A stretch of DNA of 64,000 nt. It comes from Akkermansiaceae bacterium (GTDB lineage: Bacteria > Verrucomicrobiota > Verrucomicrobiia > Verrucomicrobiales > Akkermansiaceae). The stretch covers positions 1 to 64,000 of the forward strand of contig JAPKCM010000004.1 of NCBI GenBank assembly GCA_028822935.1, read 5' to 3'. The notes under the pieces were generated by a model. The model ran no database searches. It worked only from the letters and a program-made list of their open reading frames with translations, and was not told where the DNA came from. Below are positions 38,750 to 48,364 of the stretch, piece by piece. Within the stretch, counting starts at the first letter, position 1; the number at the start of each line of letters is the position of its first letter. The position numbers were made by a program, and so were the translations under genes.

Positions 38750-39880
38750 TTAGCGCTCACCGATGGGAGGCACTGGCGAGAGTGTCGCAGGTCCCACGTA
38801 TTTCGTAAGCGGACGATAGAGGCGGCTGTCTTCCAGTTGCTCGAGCACCTGCGCTGTCCATCCCGCCATGCGCGCAATCGCAAAGATAGGCGTGAAGAGA
38901 TCGGTCGGAATTCCAAGCGAGTAGTAAACGGTCGCAGAGTAGAAATCGACATTGGCATTAAGGCCTTTCTTCTCACGCATGAGAGTGGCAATGCGCTCAG
39001 ACATGTTGATCCACTTGGACTCGCCAAGTTCCTCGGTCAGTTTGATCGCCATTTTCTGGAGATGCGGCGCACGAGGGTCGAGCACCTTGTAGACGCGGTG
39101 ACCGATACCCATAATCTTCTTCTTGTTCGCAAGGCAGTCTTCGACGAAGGCGTCCACCTTATCAAGCTCTCCGATCTTCTTAAGCATCTTGATCACTCCT
39201 TCATTGGCTCCTCCGTGCAGAGGTCCCTTGAGAGTTCCAATAGCCGAAGTCATCGCCGAGTAAAAATCGGAAAGGGTCGCGATGGTCACGCGCGCCGAGA
39301 AGGTCGATGCATTCATCCCATGATCCGCATGAATCGTGTAGGCGATATCGAGAGTCTTGACCGCCGCAGCGGAAGGCTCTTCTCCCGTCATGAGGTAAAG
39401 AAAGTGAGCTGCCTCGGAAAGATCACCTCGAACGGGCAGAAGATCGAGCCCCTGACGAGCACGGTGGAAGTAAGCCACGATCACCGGAGTTTGAGCCACA
39501 AGAGAGAGTGCCACGTGCCGATTCGCTTCCTGATCCGGCTCACCAACTTTGGCACGAGGGTCATAAAGGCCGAGCATGGAAACTGCCGTGCGGAGAACAT
39601 CCATGGGATTGGCATCTTTCGGAGCTCCTTTGAGAAATTCGATTACTCCTTCCGGAATCTCGCGATCCCCGCGAAGCTCATCTTGAAAAGAAGAAAGTTC
39701 AGCAGCATTCGGAAGCTTCCCGCGGTGAAGAAGGTGCGTCACCTCTTCGAAAGAGCAGTTCTCCACCAGCTCATCGATGCCGTAGCCAAGATAGGAAAGA
39801 CGACCTTCTAAGCCCTCTACTTTGGAGAGGGCGGATTCATTGGCGATGACTCCTTCGAGACCTTTAGCGTAATCAGACAT
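38750..39880 (-). CDS. gltA: Citrate synthase
   Basis: LHGGANEGVIKMLKKIG, MGIGHRVYKVLDPRAPHL, FTPIFAIARMAGWTAQVLEQ. Confidence 0.95.
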   Translation of the reverse strand: MSDYAKGLEGVIANESALSKVEGLEGRLSYLGYGIDELVENCSFEEVTHLLHRGKLPNAAELSSFQDELRGDREIPEGVIEFLKGAPKDANPMDVLRTAVSMLGLYDPRAKVGEPDQEANRHVALSLVAQTPVIVAYFHRARQGLDLLPVRGDLSEAAHFLYLMTGEEPSAAAVKTLDIAYTIHADHGMNASTFSARVTIATLSDFYSAMTSAIGTLKGPLHGGANEGVIKMLKKIGELDKVDAFVEDCLANKKKIMGIGHRVYKVLDPRAPHLQKMAIKLTEELGESKWINMSERIATLMREKKGLNANVDFYSATVYYSLGIPTDLFTPIFAIARMAGWTAQVLEQLEDSRLYRPLTKYVGPATLSPVPPIGER

Positions 39881-40024
39881 GGTAAATAATAGGTGGACAG
39901 TGAAAAATCGATGATGCGGGCCGAAAAGAAATAAGGGCGGGATCGGAACCACGCAAGGGTTTCTCTTCTGTGAGAGGTCGTTTTTTTATTTAGCAGGAGT
40001 GAACTGTCTGCCAGCCTTACAGAG

Positions 40025-40651
40025 ATGGAGACGAAATGGACCTTAGCAATGGAAACAAGTGTGGCCCAAGCCACCCTTGCGCTGGCCCATGGTGACAAAA
40101 TGGTCGCCCAGGCAACTTTCCACAGTGAAAGGTCACAGGAAGTAGATCTCTTTGCTCCTCTCGCTGATATTCTCAGCGCACTTCCTCCAGGAGAGACGCT
40201 TGATGCGGTCGTTCTTGGAACCGGGCCAGGAAGCTACAATGGCGCCAGGGTCGGCATTGCCGCCGGACAGGCCCTTGCTCAGGTACATCGCTGCGGCGTA
40301 GCTGGATTGTGCTCCTTCGAGAGTGTCCCAGAAATTGCCTGGGCCGCCGGAGATGCGCGTCGGGGGAGTTTTTTCCTCATGCCCATCGGCGGAAAACCCG
40401 AACTCTTTGAACACGAAGAGTTCCTGAAGAAACTGGAAAAATGTTCGGGCGGCATCGGGACCTTCGAGGCCGTCGAAAAACTCAACTGCCCGGCTCAGCG
40501 GGTCAGTCAAGTCACCTCGACTGCTGAAGGATTGCTGCAAGCTTGGCTCCAACGCTCCGAATCGGAAAAGGAAGCACTCCAGAAAATCCCGCCCGAGGCC
40601 TTTTATATTCGGCCTCCCCACATCACTATTTCCAAAAAAAAGCCCATCTAG
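40025..40651 (+). CDS. tsaB: tRNA threonylcarbamoyladenosine biosynthesis protein TsaB
   Basis: LAMETSVAQATLAL, DAVVLGTGPGSYNGARVGIAAGQAL. Confidence 0.9.
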   Translation: METKWTLAMETSVAQATLALAHGDKMVAQATFHSERSQEVDLFAPLADILSALPPGETLDAVVLGTGPGSYNGARVGIAAGQALAQVHRCGVAGLCSFESVPEIAWAAGDARRGSFFLMPIGGKPELFEHEEFLKKLEKCSGGIGTFEAVEKLNCPAQRVSQVTSTAEGLLQAWLQRSESEKEALQKIPPEAFYIRPPHITISKKKPI

Positions 40652-40698
40652 TGGAAGCACGGAAATGAGCCTGGCTACTCATCACCGATCCATTCTAA

Positions 40699-40732
40699 AA
40701 ACTTCAATATTCAACGTTGAGCGTTCACGGAC
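40699..40732 (+). repeat. TTCAACGTTCAA-type repeat, copy 2 (overlaps C-terminal codons of the next gene)
   Basis: aaacttcaatattcaacgttgagcgttcacgg. Confidence 0.5.
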
Positions 40733-41904
40733 TTCCATCGCTTCGACTTCATTTCATAGCGCTCCAAACTGCCCGACTCCACTTCCTCCACCGGAATGCG
40801 CAGGCTGAAAACTTCCTGCAGTCTCTGCGCCAAGTCAGCGCTCCCGGAGCCTTCGACCCGAAGCCTCACTTCAGACATTGCATTCACCTCTTCAATGACG
40901 ACCTCGTATTCGAGAATGCCCACTACGCTTCGCACCACCTCCTCGACCGCACCCGGATAGAGATTCACCCCCCGCACCACCACCATGTCATCGACCCGCC
41001 CGATGATACCGCCTTTTAAGGCAAAGCCATCCTCGGTCTCGACCGGCTTCACCAAGTCCCCGGTACGATAACGGAGCAAGGGTGAAGCATAACGACCCAG
41101 CGTTGTCAGAACCAGCTCACCCACCCCTTTCTCATCCTGATTGATGATCTCGCAGAAATATGATGAGTGCTTGATTTTCAAAAGCGTCGGATCTTTGAGA
41201 TCTCCCACCGTCACCGGTCCCACTTCAGTCATCCCGTGGTGATCGATCACTTCCGCACCCCACGCTTCCTTGAGCCTTGCGCGAACCTCAGGTAGACTCC
41301 CACCTGGTTCACCTGCCACAATAAGTTTTTGAACTCCCAAATCAGCGGCGTTGTCAGCAATTTCGGCGAGCCTCAGCCCATAAGTCGGGGTGCAGCATAA
41401 AACATCGGGCCTCAACCGTTCCATCATCTTGATCCGGTTCTCACTCGAAAGCCCCCCGGCCGGAATCGCACGAATTCCCAGCGCGGTCGCCGATTCAAAG
41501 CCCGCCCAAAACCCCAGAAACGGCCCAAAGGAAAACGGAAAAATAGCCGAGTCACTCGGCTTCACTCCCGCTTCCTGCCAGACCCATTCCCAATTTCCGC
41601 GCACCCATTCCCATCCTTCGGGATCATCCAGCCACACCATCGGACTCCCGCTGGTCCCACTCGTTTGGTGCAGACGTGTGTATTCCGAGAGGGGACGACT
41701 CAGATTAGTGCCATAGGGCGGATGGTCGTCCTGGTCGGCAGCCAACTCCGCCTTCGTCGTAAAGGGAACCTTTTCCGAAAACTCCGAAAGGTCCCTCACC
41801 TTGCTAAGGCCCCCCAGTTTCCCCTGATAAAAAGAGTTCTGCGATGCCGAAAGCCCAGACAAGAGAAGATTTACCATACGCAATTGCTCCACTTCCAATG
41901 ACAT
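40711..41904 (-). CDS. AMP-dependent ligase, phenylacetate-CoA ligase (PaaK)-like
   Basis: LHQTSGTSGSPMVWLDD, YGLRLAEIA, HHGMTEVGPVTV, YRTGDLV, GRVDDMVVVRGVNLYP. Confidence 0.9.
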   Translation of the reverse strand: MSLEVEQLRMVNLLLSGLSASQNSFYQGKLGGLSKVRDLSEFSEKVPFTTKAELAADQDDHPPYGTNLSRPLSEYTRLHQTSGTSGSPMVWLDDPEGWEWVRGNWEWVWQEAGVKPSDSAIFPFSFGPFLGFWAGFESATALGIRAIPAGGLSSENRIKMMERLRPDVLCCTPTYGLRLAEIADNAADLGVQKLIVAGEPGGSLPEVRARLKEAWGAEVIDHHGMTEVGPVTVGDLKDPTLLKIKHSSYFCEIINQDEKGVGELVLTTLGRYASPLLRYRTGDLVKPVETEDGFALKGGIIGRVDDMVVVRGVNLYPGAVEEVVRSVVGILEYEVVIEEVNAMSEVRLRVEGSGSADLAQRLQEVFSLRIPVEEVESGSLERYEMKSKRWKSVNAQR

Positions 41905-42070
41905 CCTCCCCCTATGAAGCAAAATCTCCTCCTGATGTAAATAACTCCCATCGCCCCACCTCTCATCAAAAAATCCTAGAATTTTCCCACTCCACTGGCT
42001 ACGCTCTCCTTGGAATTCTTCTCGAATATCACTTGCGGACTCAAAAAACCGGAAGACTTTTTATAAAGCC

Positions 42071-42688
42071 ATGGCTTCTATCCTTTTCCACCCTGTCACC
42101 ACCTTTTTTGCGGGTATTCTTCTGGCGGTAATCGCGCTCGGACTGATTCTCAGTTCCTACTCTGGACCCAACCAGACGAAAAAATCAGTGGTTACCTACC
42201 GCAATGCCATGTCCAAAGCGGAAGAAGTCGGTCCTGTGGCAGGTTCCACCGGCGAAAAAGAAGCCCTCGAGCACTTCTCCAATTTTCTTAGGAATGTCGG
42301 AAAAAAAGACTACCTCGAATCCAACACCGCCAAAGTCTACGCCCTCGGAGCCTATCTCAATGACACGCTCGCCACGCACTACGGACCCAATGAGATTAAA
42401 GCCTATTTCCTCAAAACTGCCGACACGATGACGAGCTTTGAGGTTCAGATCGATGACACCTCACGCTCCGGCCCAGATCACTACATTCGTTGGACCATGA
42501 TCTTTTCCGCTCCAAAGCTTGGAGGAGGAGAGCCCATTCATTCCGTCGGAATTAGCCAAGTGCGTTTCAATAATAAAGGCCAAGTAAATTTCCATCAAGA
42601 CTTCTGGGACTCCGGACAAAATATCTATCGCCAAATCCCCCTTGTCGGCGGCCTCATCGGAATCGTTCAAACGCAAATGAAGCAATGA
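42071..42688 (+). CDS. Membrane-anchored protein, unknown function; first gene of lipid cluster
   Basis: One N-terminal TM then a soluble domain (NTF2-like fold suspected); co-directional with the following genes. Confidence 0.6.
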   Translation: MASILFHPVTTFFAGILLAVIALGLILSSYSGPNQTKKSVVTYRNAMSKAEEVGPVAGSTGEKEALEHFSNFLRNVGKKDYLESNTAKVYALGAYLNDTLATHYGPNEIKAYFLKTADTMTSFEVQIDDTSRSGPDHYIRWTMIFSAPKLGGGEPIHSVGISQVRFNNKGQVNFHQDFWDSGQNIYRQIPLVGGLIGIVQTQMKQ

Positions 42689-42737
42689 GTTCTCTAAATT
42701 CATCAGCGGAGTAAATCCGTTGTTTACCGTGACCCCG

Positions 42738-43721
42738 ATGAATCAAAACCCCACCCCCTCACCTCTCCCTCGAAAGCAGGGTCTCTTTCAGACGATCTTT
42801 CGAGTCGTCGGGCAGTGGTTGGATTCCGACTTCCGCCGGAGTGACGCCCCTGATCCCAAAAAACTCCCCGACAAGGTCAATTGGGAACGGACCCTTCCTT
42901 TTGTCTTCCTCCACCTTGGCTGCCTTGCCGTCTTCTGGGTCGGTATCAGCTGGACCGTCGTAGTCGCCGCGATTGTCCTCTACCTGATTCGCATGTTTGC
43001 CATCACCGGATTTTACCATCGCTATTTCTCCCACAAATCCTTCAAGACCTCGCGCCCGGTCCAGTTCCTCTTCGCCGCCTTGGGAAATAGCTCGATGCAA
43101 CGCGGACCACTCTGGTGGGCTGCCACCCATCGGCACCACCACCGGCATTCCGATGAAGAGGTCGATATCCACTCCCCCGTCGTGCACGGCTTCACTTGGT
43201 CCCACATTGGCTGGCTCACCTCGATGAAGAATTTCCCGACCGCTTACGAAAACATCCCTGATCTCAAAAAATTTCCCGAACTCGTCTTCCTAAACCGTTT
43301 CGATCAAATCGTCCCCCTGATTTACGGACTCATCATGCTCGCCATCGGCTCCCTCCTCGAAACCTTCGCCCCCTCGCTCGGAGTCACCACCGGACAGTTC
43401 TTCATCTGGACTTTTTTCATCAGCACGACCGTCTTGCTGCACGGAACCTTATTCATCAATTCTCTCGCGCACGTCTGGGGGAAACGTCGCTACGAAACCA
43501 GCGACGACAGCCGTAACTCCCTTCTCCTCGCCATCATCACCCTTGGTGAAGGATGGCATAACAACCACCACCGCTACCCGCACTCAACCCGCCAAGGCTT
43601 TCAATGGTGGGAATTCGACCCCACCTACATGGGGCTCAAATTCCTCTCATGGACCGGCCTAATTTGGGACCTTCGCCCTGTCCCAAAATCCGTCAAAGAA
43701 GAGGCCCAATTTTCCGCCTAA
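42738..43721 (+). CDS. Fatty acid desaturase (acyl-CoA Delta9-like)
   Basis: HRYFSHKSF, HRHHHRHSDEEVDIHSP, GEGWHNNHHRYPHS histidine boxes. Confidence 0.95.
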   Translation: MNQNPTPSPLPRKQGLFQTIFRVVGQWLDSDFRRSDAPDPKKLPDKVNWERTLPFVFLHLGCLAVFWVGISWTVVVAAIVLYLIRMFAITGFYHRYFSHKSFKTSRPVQFLFAALGNSSMQRGPLWWAATHRHHHRHSDEEVDIHSPVVHGFTWSHIGWLTSMKNFPTAYENIPDLKKFPELVFLNRFDQIVPLIYGLIMLAIGSLLETFAPSLGVTTGQFFIWTFFISTTVLLHGTLFINSLAHVWGKRRYETSDDSRNSLLLAIITLGEGWHNNHHRYPHSTRQGFQWWEFDPTYMGLKFLSWTGLIWDLRPVPKSVKEEAQFSA

Positions 43722-43725
43722 GAAG

Positions 43726-44979
43726 ATGGAACGCCAACGCATCGCCATTGTAGGAAGCGGAATTTCCGGGCTGGCCTGCGCTCATTTTCTGCATCCTCAT
43801 CACGAGATCACTCTTTTTGAAAAAGACGACCGCATCGGTGGCCACTCCCACACCGTCATGGCCTCCGAGAACGACCGCGAAGTGCCGATCGACACCGGCT
43901 TCATGGTCTACAATGAAATCACCTACCCTCACCTCACCCGCCTTTTTAAAGAGCTCCACGTCGAGACAAAGAAAACCACCATGTCCTTCAGCGTGCAACA
44001 CCGCCAGGACAAGCTCGAGTTCAATGGCGGCTCACTCAATCTTCTCTTCGGCCAGCGCCGCAATCTCCTCCGGCCCCGCTTTTGGAAAATGCTCCTGCAA
44101 ATCAACCGCTTCAATAGCGAAACGGTGGCCGAGCTTAAGAACCCTCAACACGCTGAGCTAACCCTCGCCGAATATGTCGAAAAGCGCGGCTACGGCCAAG
44201 ATTTCCTCCGCTGGTATCTCTCGCCCATGGCCGCCGCCGTCTGGTCCAGCCCGCCCGAGAAGATCGAGGAATTCCCCGCTCACACGCTCATGCGCTTCTG
44301 GCACAATCACGGCTTCCTCGGCCTCGATACCCAACACCAATGGCGCACCGTCTGCGGCGGCTCCCGCAAATATGTCACGAAGATCAGCGCCCCTTTCTCC
44401 GATCGCATCCACCAAGGCTCAGGAGTGCAAAGCATCTCCGCCGAAAACCGCATCACACTAAAGGACGGGGCAACTCAGGACTTCGACCTCGTCATCTCCG
44501 CCGCTCACGGCGACCAAGCCCTCCAACTTCTCGCCAGCCCCACTCCCTTGGAAAAGGAAGTCCTCGCAAATTTCTCCTACCAAAAAAACGAAGCCGTCCT
44601 CCACACCGATCCCCGGTTCATGCCTGAAACCCGACGTTGTTGGGCTTCCTGGAACTACCAGATCACCGGCGGTAAACATTCCACCATCTACTGGATGAAC
44701 TGCCTCCAGGGAGTCTCGGATCGCGAGAATTACTTCGTCTCGATCAATCCCTCCGGACCGATCGACGAATCCAAAGTGATCCGCCGTCTCGACTACGAAC
44801 ACCCTCTCTTCGACCTCAAGGCCATCGGAGCCCAAGCCCGCATTCCCGAACTTCACCAAGCCGGCCAGAAGTCCGGTCGCTACTTCTGCGGCGCGTGGCA
44901 ACGCAATGGCTTCCACGAAGACGGCCTCTGGTCCGCCCTCGAACTCTGTAGATCCCTCCTCGGAAAGGACCCCTGGTAA
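43726..44979 (+). CDS. FAD-dependent oxidoreductase (amine oxidase-like)
   Basis: RIAIVGSGISGLACAHFLHPHHEITLFEKDDRIGGHSHTV; YFCGAWQRNGFHEDGLWSAL. Confidence 0.93.
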   Translation: MERQRIAIVGSGISGLACAHFLHPHHEITLFEKDDRIGGHSHTVMASENDREVPIDTGFMVYNEITYPHLTRLFKELHVETKKTTMSFSVQHRQDKLEFNGGSLNLLFGQRRNLLRPRFWKMLLQINRFNSETVAELKNPQHAELTLAEYVEKRGYGQDFLRWYLSPMAAAVWSSPPEKIEEFPAHTLMRFWHNHGFLGLDTQHQWRTVCGGSRKYVTKISAPFSDRIHQGSGVQSISAENRITLKDGATQDFDLVISAAHGDQALQLLASPTPLEKEVLANFSYQKNEAVLHTDPRFMPETRRCWASWNYQITGGKHSTIYWMNCLQGVSDRENYFVSINPSGPIDESKVIRRLDYEHPLFDLKAIGAQARIPELHQAGQKSGRYFCGAWQRNGFHEDGLWSALELCRSLLGKDPW

Positions 44980-45758
44980 TGAGAGCGGCCCTCTACGAAT
45001 GCGATGTCATGCACCGACGGCTCAAGCCGGAGCAAAAGCGCTTCGACTACCGCATTTTCATGCTCAGCGTCGACCTCGACGCCATCCCTACCCCCACTTT
45101 TCTCAGCCACAACCGCTTCAATCTCTACTCTCTCAACGACGCCGACCACATCGACCTCGGCCACCCCGGCGGCATCAAAGCCAATCTCCTCGCCTGGCTC
45201 GCCGGACAAAAGATCGAAGTGCCTAACGATGTCAAAGTCCGACTCGTCACCCTGCCTCGAATCTTGGGATACGGCTTCAACCCGGTGTCATTTTTCTATC
45301 TCAACAAAGCCGATGGCACGCCCCTCTTTGCCGTTGCTGAAGTGGTCAACACCTACCGCGAAATGAAACTCTATCTTGTCGATCAGGACGGCGCTGAGAT
45401 TTGGAAAAAGAGAATCGCGAAAGACTTCTACGTCTCCCCCTTTTCCGATCCCGGCGACGCCTTCGACTTCCGCCTTGGACTTCCCCGGGAGAAGTTCCGC
45501 GTCACCATCAATAACCTCACTGAAAACGAAGTCACCCTCACTTCCACCGTCCGTGGATCCGCCCGCGACCTCACCTCTCTCCGTCTGGTCGCTTACGCCT
45601 TCAAATACCCTCTCCTCTCGCTCAAGATCATCACTCTGATCCACTGGCAGGCCCTGAAACTCTGGCTCAACAAAGTCCGCTTCTACAAAAAGTCCGATCG
45701 CCCGGAAGCGCAAAAAGAAGTCCTCCGCCCCCACTCTTCCCTCACCAAAAAACCATGA
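44979..45758 (+). CDS. DUF1365 family protein
   Basis: MRAALYECDVMHRRLKPEQKRFDYRIFMLSVDLD; LLTLPRILGYGFNPVSFFY-type core. Confidence 0.9.
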   Translation: MRAALYECDVMHRRLKPEQKRFDYRIFMLSVDLDAIPTPTFLSHNRFNLYSLNDADHIDLGHPGGIKANLLAWLAGQKIEVPNDVKVRLVTLPRILGYGFNPVSFFYLNKADGTPLFAVAEVVNTYREMKLYLVDQDGAEIWKKRIAKDFYVSPFSDPGDAFDFRLGLPREKFRVTINNLTENEVTLTSTVRGSARDLTSLRLVAYAFKYPLLSLKIITLIHWQALKLWLNKVRFYKKSDRPEAQKEVLRPHSSLTKKP

Positions 45759-46993
45759 ACTCCGTCGCCCCAGCCAAACACGGCCTCCCCGAAAAACTCG
45801 TCCTCGGACTCCTCAAAAAGATGCCCCTCGGTGGACTCCGCATGGAATATGCCGATGGTTCGATTCGTCAGTTCGGGGCGCCCGATTCCGACGTCACCGC
45901 GAGCGTCAAAATCAATAACGACGAAGAGTTCTTCAAGCGCTGCGCCTACTATGGAAACGTCGGCATGGGCGAGGCCTACACCGATGGCATCTGGGACACC
46001 CCCGACATCCGCGCCGTCATCTCCTGGTTCATCTTTAACATGGAAGCCCTGCAAGGCTCGGACACCGCCTCGGACAAACTTCCCGGCGTCAACCTCCTCA
46101 AGGTCGTCAATTGGTTCCGCCACCTCAAGCGCGCCAACACCGTCGAGACCAGCCGTCGTAACATCGCCGAGCACTACGATCTCGGAAACGAATTCTACTC
46201 CCTCTGGCTCGATAAAACGATGACCTACTCCTGCGCCAAATTCGAAAACCCCGACGCCGCTATCGAAGATGCCCAGACCGCAAAATACGACGCCCTCTGT
46301 CAAAAACTCAAGCTCACCGCCGACGACCACGTCCTCGAAATCGGCTGTGGCTGGGGCGGCTTCGGCTACCACGCCGCCGCAAACTACGGCTGTAAGATCA
46401 CCGGCGTCACCATCTCCGAAGCACAAGCCGCATACGCCCGCCAGCGCGTCAAGGACGCCGGCCTCGAAGACAAGTTCGAGATCCGCATCGAGGACTACCG
46501 CCACATCAAGGGCACCTTCGATAAAATCGTCTCCATCGAAATGATCGAAGCCGTCGGCGACAAGTTCCACGAACCCTTCTTCGCCAAGTGCCACGAGGTC
46601 CTGAAACCCGAAGGCCTCCTCGCCATCCAGATGATCACCGTCCCCGATAATCGATACAAGAGCCTCACCAAGGGCGTCGATTGGATTCAAAAAGTGATCT
46701 TCCCCGGCTCCCTCCTCATGAGCATCGGCCGCGTCAATGACGTCCTCGCCAAAACCTCCGACATGTTCCTCCACGACCTCGAAGACTTCGGTGCCTACTA
46801 CGTCAAAACACTCGGCCACTGGCACGAACGCTTTAATGCTTCCTCCGAAAAGCTCGCCGAGCTTGGCTTCGACGAACCCTTCATTCGCACTTGGAATTAC
46901 TACCTAAAATACTGCCAAGCCGGCTTCGGCACTCGAAACATCTCCGTCGTCCAAGCCGTCTACACTCGTCCCAACAACCCAACACTAAGCTAA
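45755..46993 (+). CDS. Cyclopropane-fatty-acyl-phospholipid synthase family methyltransferase
   Basis: NIAEHYDLGNEFYSLWLDKTMTYSCAKFE, VLEIGCGWGGFGYHAA, IEMIEAVGDKF, YYLKYCQAGF. Confidence 0.95.
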   Translation: MNSVAPAKHGLPEKLVLGLLKKMPLGGLRMEYADGSIRQFGAPDSDVTASVKINNDEEFFKRCAYYGNVGMGEAYTDGIWDTPDIRAVISWFIFNMEALQGSDTASDKLPGVNLLKVVNWFRHLKRANTVETSRRNIAEHYDLGNEFYSLWLDKTMTYSCAKFENPDAAIEDAQTAKYDALCQKLKLTADDHVLEIGCGWGGFGYHAAANYGCKITGVTISEAQAAYARQRVKDAGLEDKFEIRIEDYRHIKGTFDKIVSIEMIEAVGDKFHEPFFAKCHEVLKPEGLLAIQMITVPDNRYKSLTKGVDWIQKVIFPGSLLMSIGRVNDVLAKTSDMFLHDLEDFGAYYVKTLGHWHERFNASSEKLAELGFDEPFIRTWNYYLKYCQAGFGTRNISVVQAVYTRPNNPTLS

Positions 46994-47075
46994 ACTGAGC
47001 TTCCCAATCTGTGGAATCAGTTCTCAATCCGGTGAAATTTGTGTAAGAACTGCCTTCACCTTTTGGACCTATTTC

Positions 47076-47582
47076 ATGACCGAAGCAATACAGCAACGAA
47101 CCTCCTGGTGGAGGCGGTGGTTCGTCCAGCCCATTACCAAGCAGCTCACTCAGGGCATCACCCCTGAAAAACTCGGCTGGACCATCGCCACCGGAATCGT
47201 CCTCGGCATCTTCCCAATCATGGGATCCACCACCTTCATCTGCTTCTTCGCCGCCTGGTTCTTCAAGCTGAACCAACCCGTTATGCAAGTCGCCTGCCAC
47301 GCCGTCTATGCCCTTCACCTTGCCCTGATCCTCGTCTTCATTCGTGCCGGCCAGTGGCTCTTCGGAGCAGAACCTATCTCTCTCTCCATTCCCCAACTCA
47401 TCAAACAATTCATGGGAGATCCCTGGCGATTCGCTCAAAATTTCGGTGTCGCCGCCCTGCAAGGAATCGTCGCCTGGTTGATCCTCGCTCCTGTCCTTCT
47501 CATCCTCATCAAAGCAATTTCAATTCCGCTCCTTAAACGCCTCGCGCGTCGAATCAAACAGCGAAAAGAAACCACCGCATGA
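47076..47582 (+). CDS. DUF2062 family membrane protein
   Basis: LTQGITPEKLGWTIATGIVLGIFPIMGSTTFICFFAAWFFKLNQPV. Confidence 0.85.
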   Translation: MTEAIQQRTSWWRRWFVQPITKQLTQGITPEKLGWTIATGIVLGIFPIMGSTTFICFFAAWFFKLNQPVMQVACHAVYALHLALILVFIRAGQWLFGAEPISLSIPQLIKQFMGDPWRFAQNFGVAALQGIVAWLILAPVLLILIKAISIPLLKRLARRIKQRKETTA

Positions 47583-48364
47583 ACGATTGGAGCATCTTCC
47601 TCAGCGTCGGACTCCTCATCCACGCCCTCTTCTTTATCGGCTGGCTCGTTGGTAAAAAAGTCACCAACTACTCCCTGGTCGATGCCCTCTGGGCTTTCGG
47701 GATCGCCCTCTCCGGCATCCTCTTTGCTCTCCTCGGAAATGGCGATGAACCGAAACGTATCGCAGCCGGTGCACTCGCCGCCTTCTGGGGCATTCGCCTC
47801 GGCTACCATCTCCAGAAGCGCATCCGCAAGCACCACCCTACCGAAGACTCCCGCTACCAAAAACTCCGCGAGATCTGGCAGGGGCGCGTCCACTCCGCCT
47901 TCTTCTGGTTCTTCCAGGCCCAAGCCCTCTCCGTCCTCATCCTCGCCCTTCCCTACTTCCTCGTCTCCCGCGACGCCACACCCTGGGGACTCTTCGAGAC
48001 CATCGCCCTCACCATCGCCCTCATCGGCATCTGCGGAGAAATTCTCTCCGACCACCAACTCTCAACATTTGTCGAAAATCGCACCGACCCCAACGCCATC
48101 TGCAAGACCGGCCTCTGGCGCTACTCCCGCCACCCCAACTACTTTTTTGAAATGGTCATCTGGATCGGCGTCTACCTCTTCGCCTGCGGATCAGCCTTCG
48201 GCTGGGCCACCCTCCACGCCCCCGTCATCATCACATACCTCCTTCTTAAGGTCACCGGCATACCACCCTCGGAAGCCTCTTCATTAAAGAAAAAAGGCGA
48301 CCGCTATCGCCAATACCAACGCACCACCAGCCCTTTCATCCCTCTCCCACCCAAATCACCATGA
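47579..48364 (+). CDS. DUF1295 / steroid 5-alpha-reductase-like membrane protein
   Basis: DALWAFGIALSG; CKTGLWRYSRHPNYFFEMVIWIGVYLFA. Confidence 0.92.
   Translation: MNDWSIFLSVGLLIHALFFIGWLVGKKVTNYSLVDALWAFGIALSGILFALLGNGDEPKRIAAGALAAFWGIRLGYHLQKRIRKHHPTEDSRYQKLREIWQGRVHSAFFWFFQAQALSVLILALPYFLVSRDATPWGLFETIALTIALIGICGEILSDHQLSTFVENRTDPNAICKTGLWRYSRHPNYFFEMVIWIGVYLFACGSAFGWATLHAPVIITYLLLKVTGIPPSEASSLKKKGDRYRQYQRTTSPFIPLPPKSP

Noticed and set aside
38432-39811. 459-aa plus-strand ORF
   Set aside because: Complement of gltA and the YcxB-like gene, both with clear homology signatures; Arg/His-rich shadow ORF.
45683-46825. 380-aa minus-strand ORF
   Set aside because: Antisense shadow of the CFA-synthase gene; low-complexity Gly/Asp/Val/Glu composition typical of reverse reading of GC-rich coding DNA.
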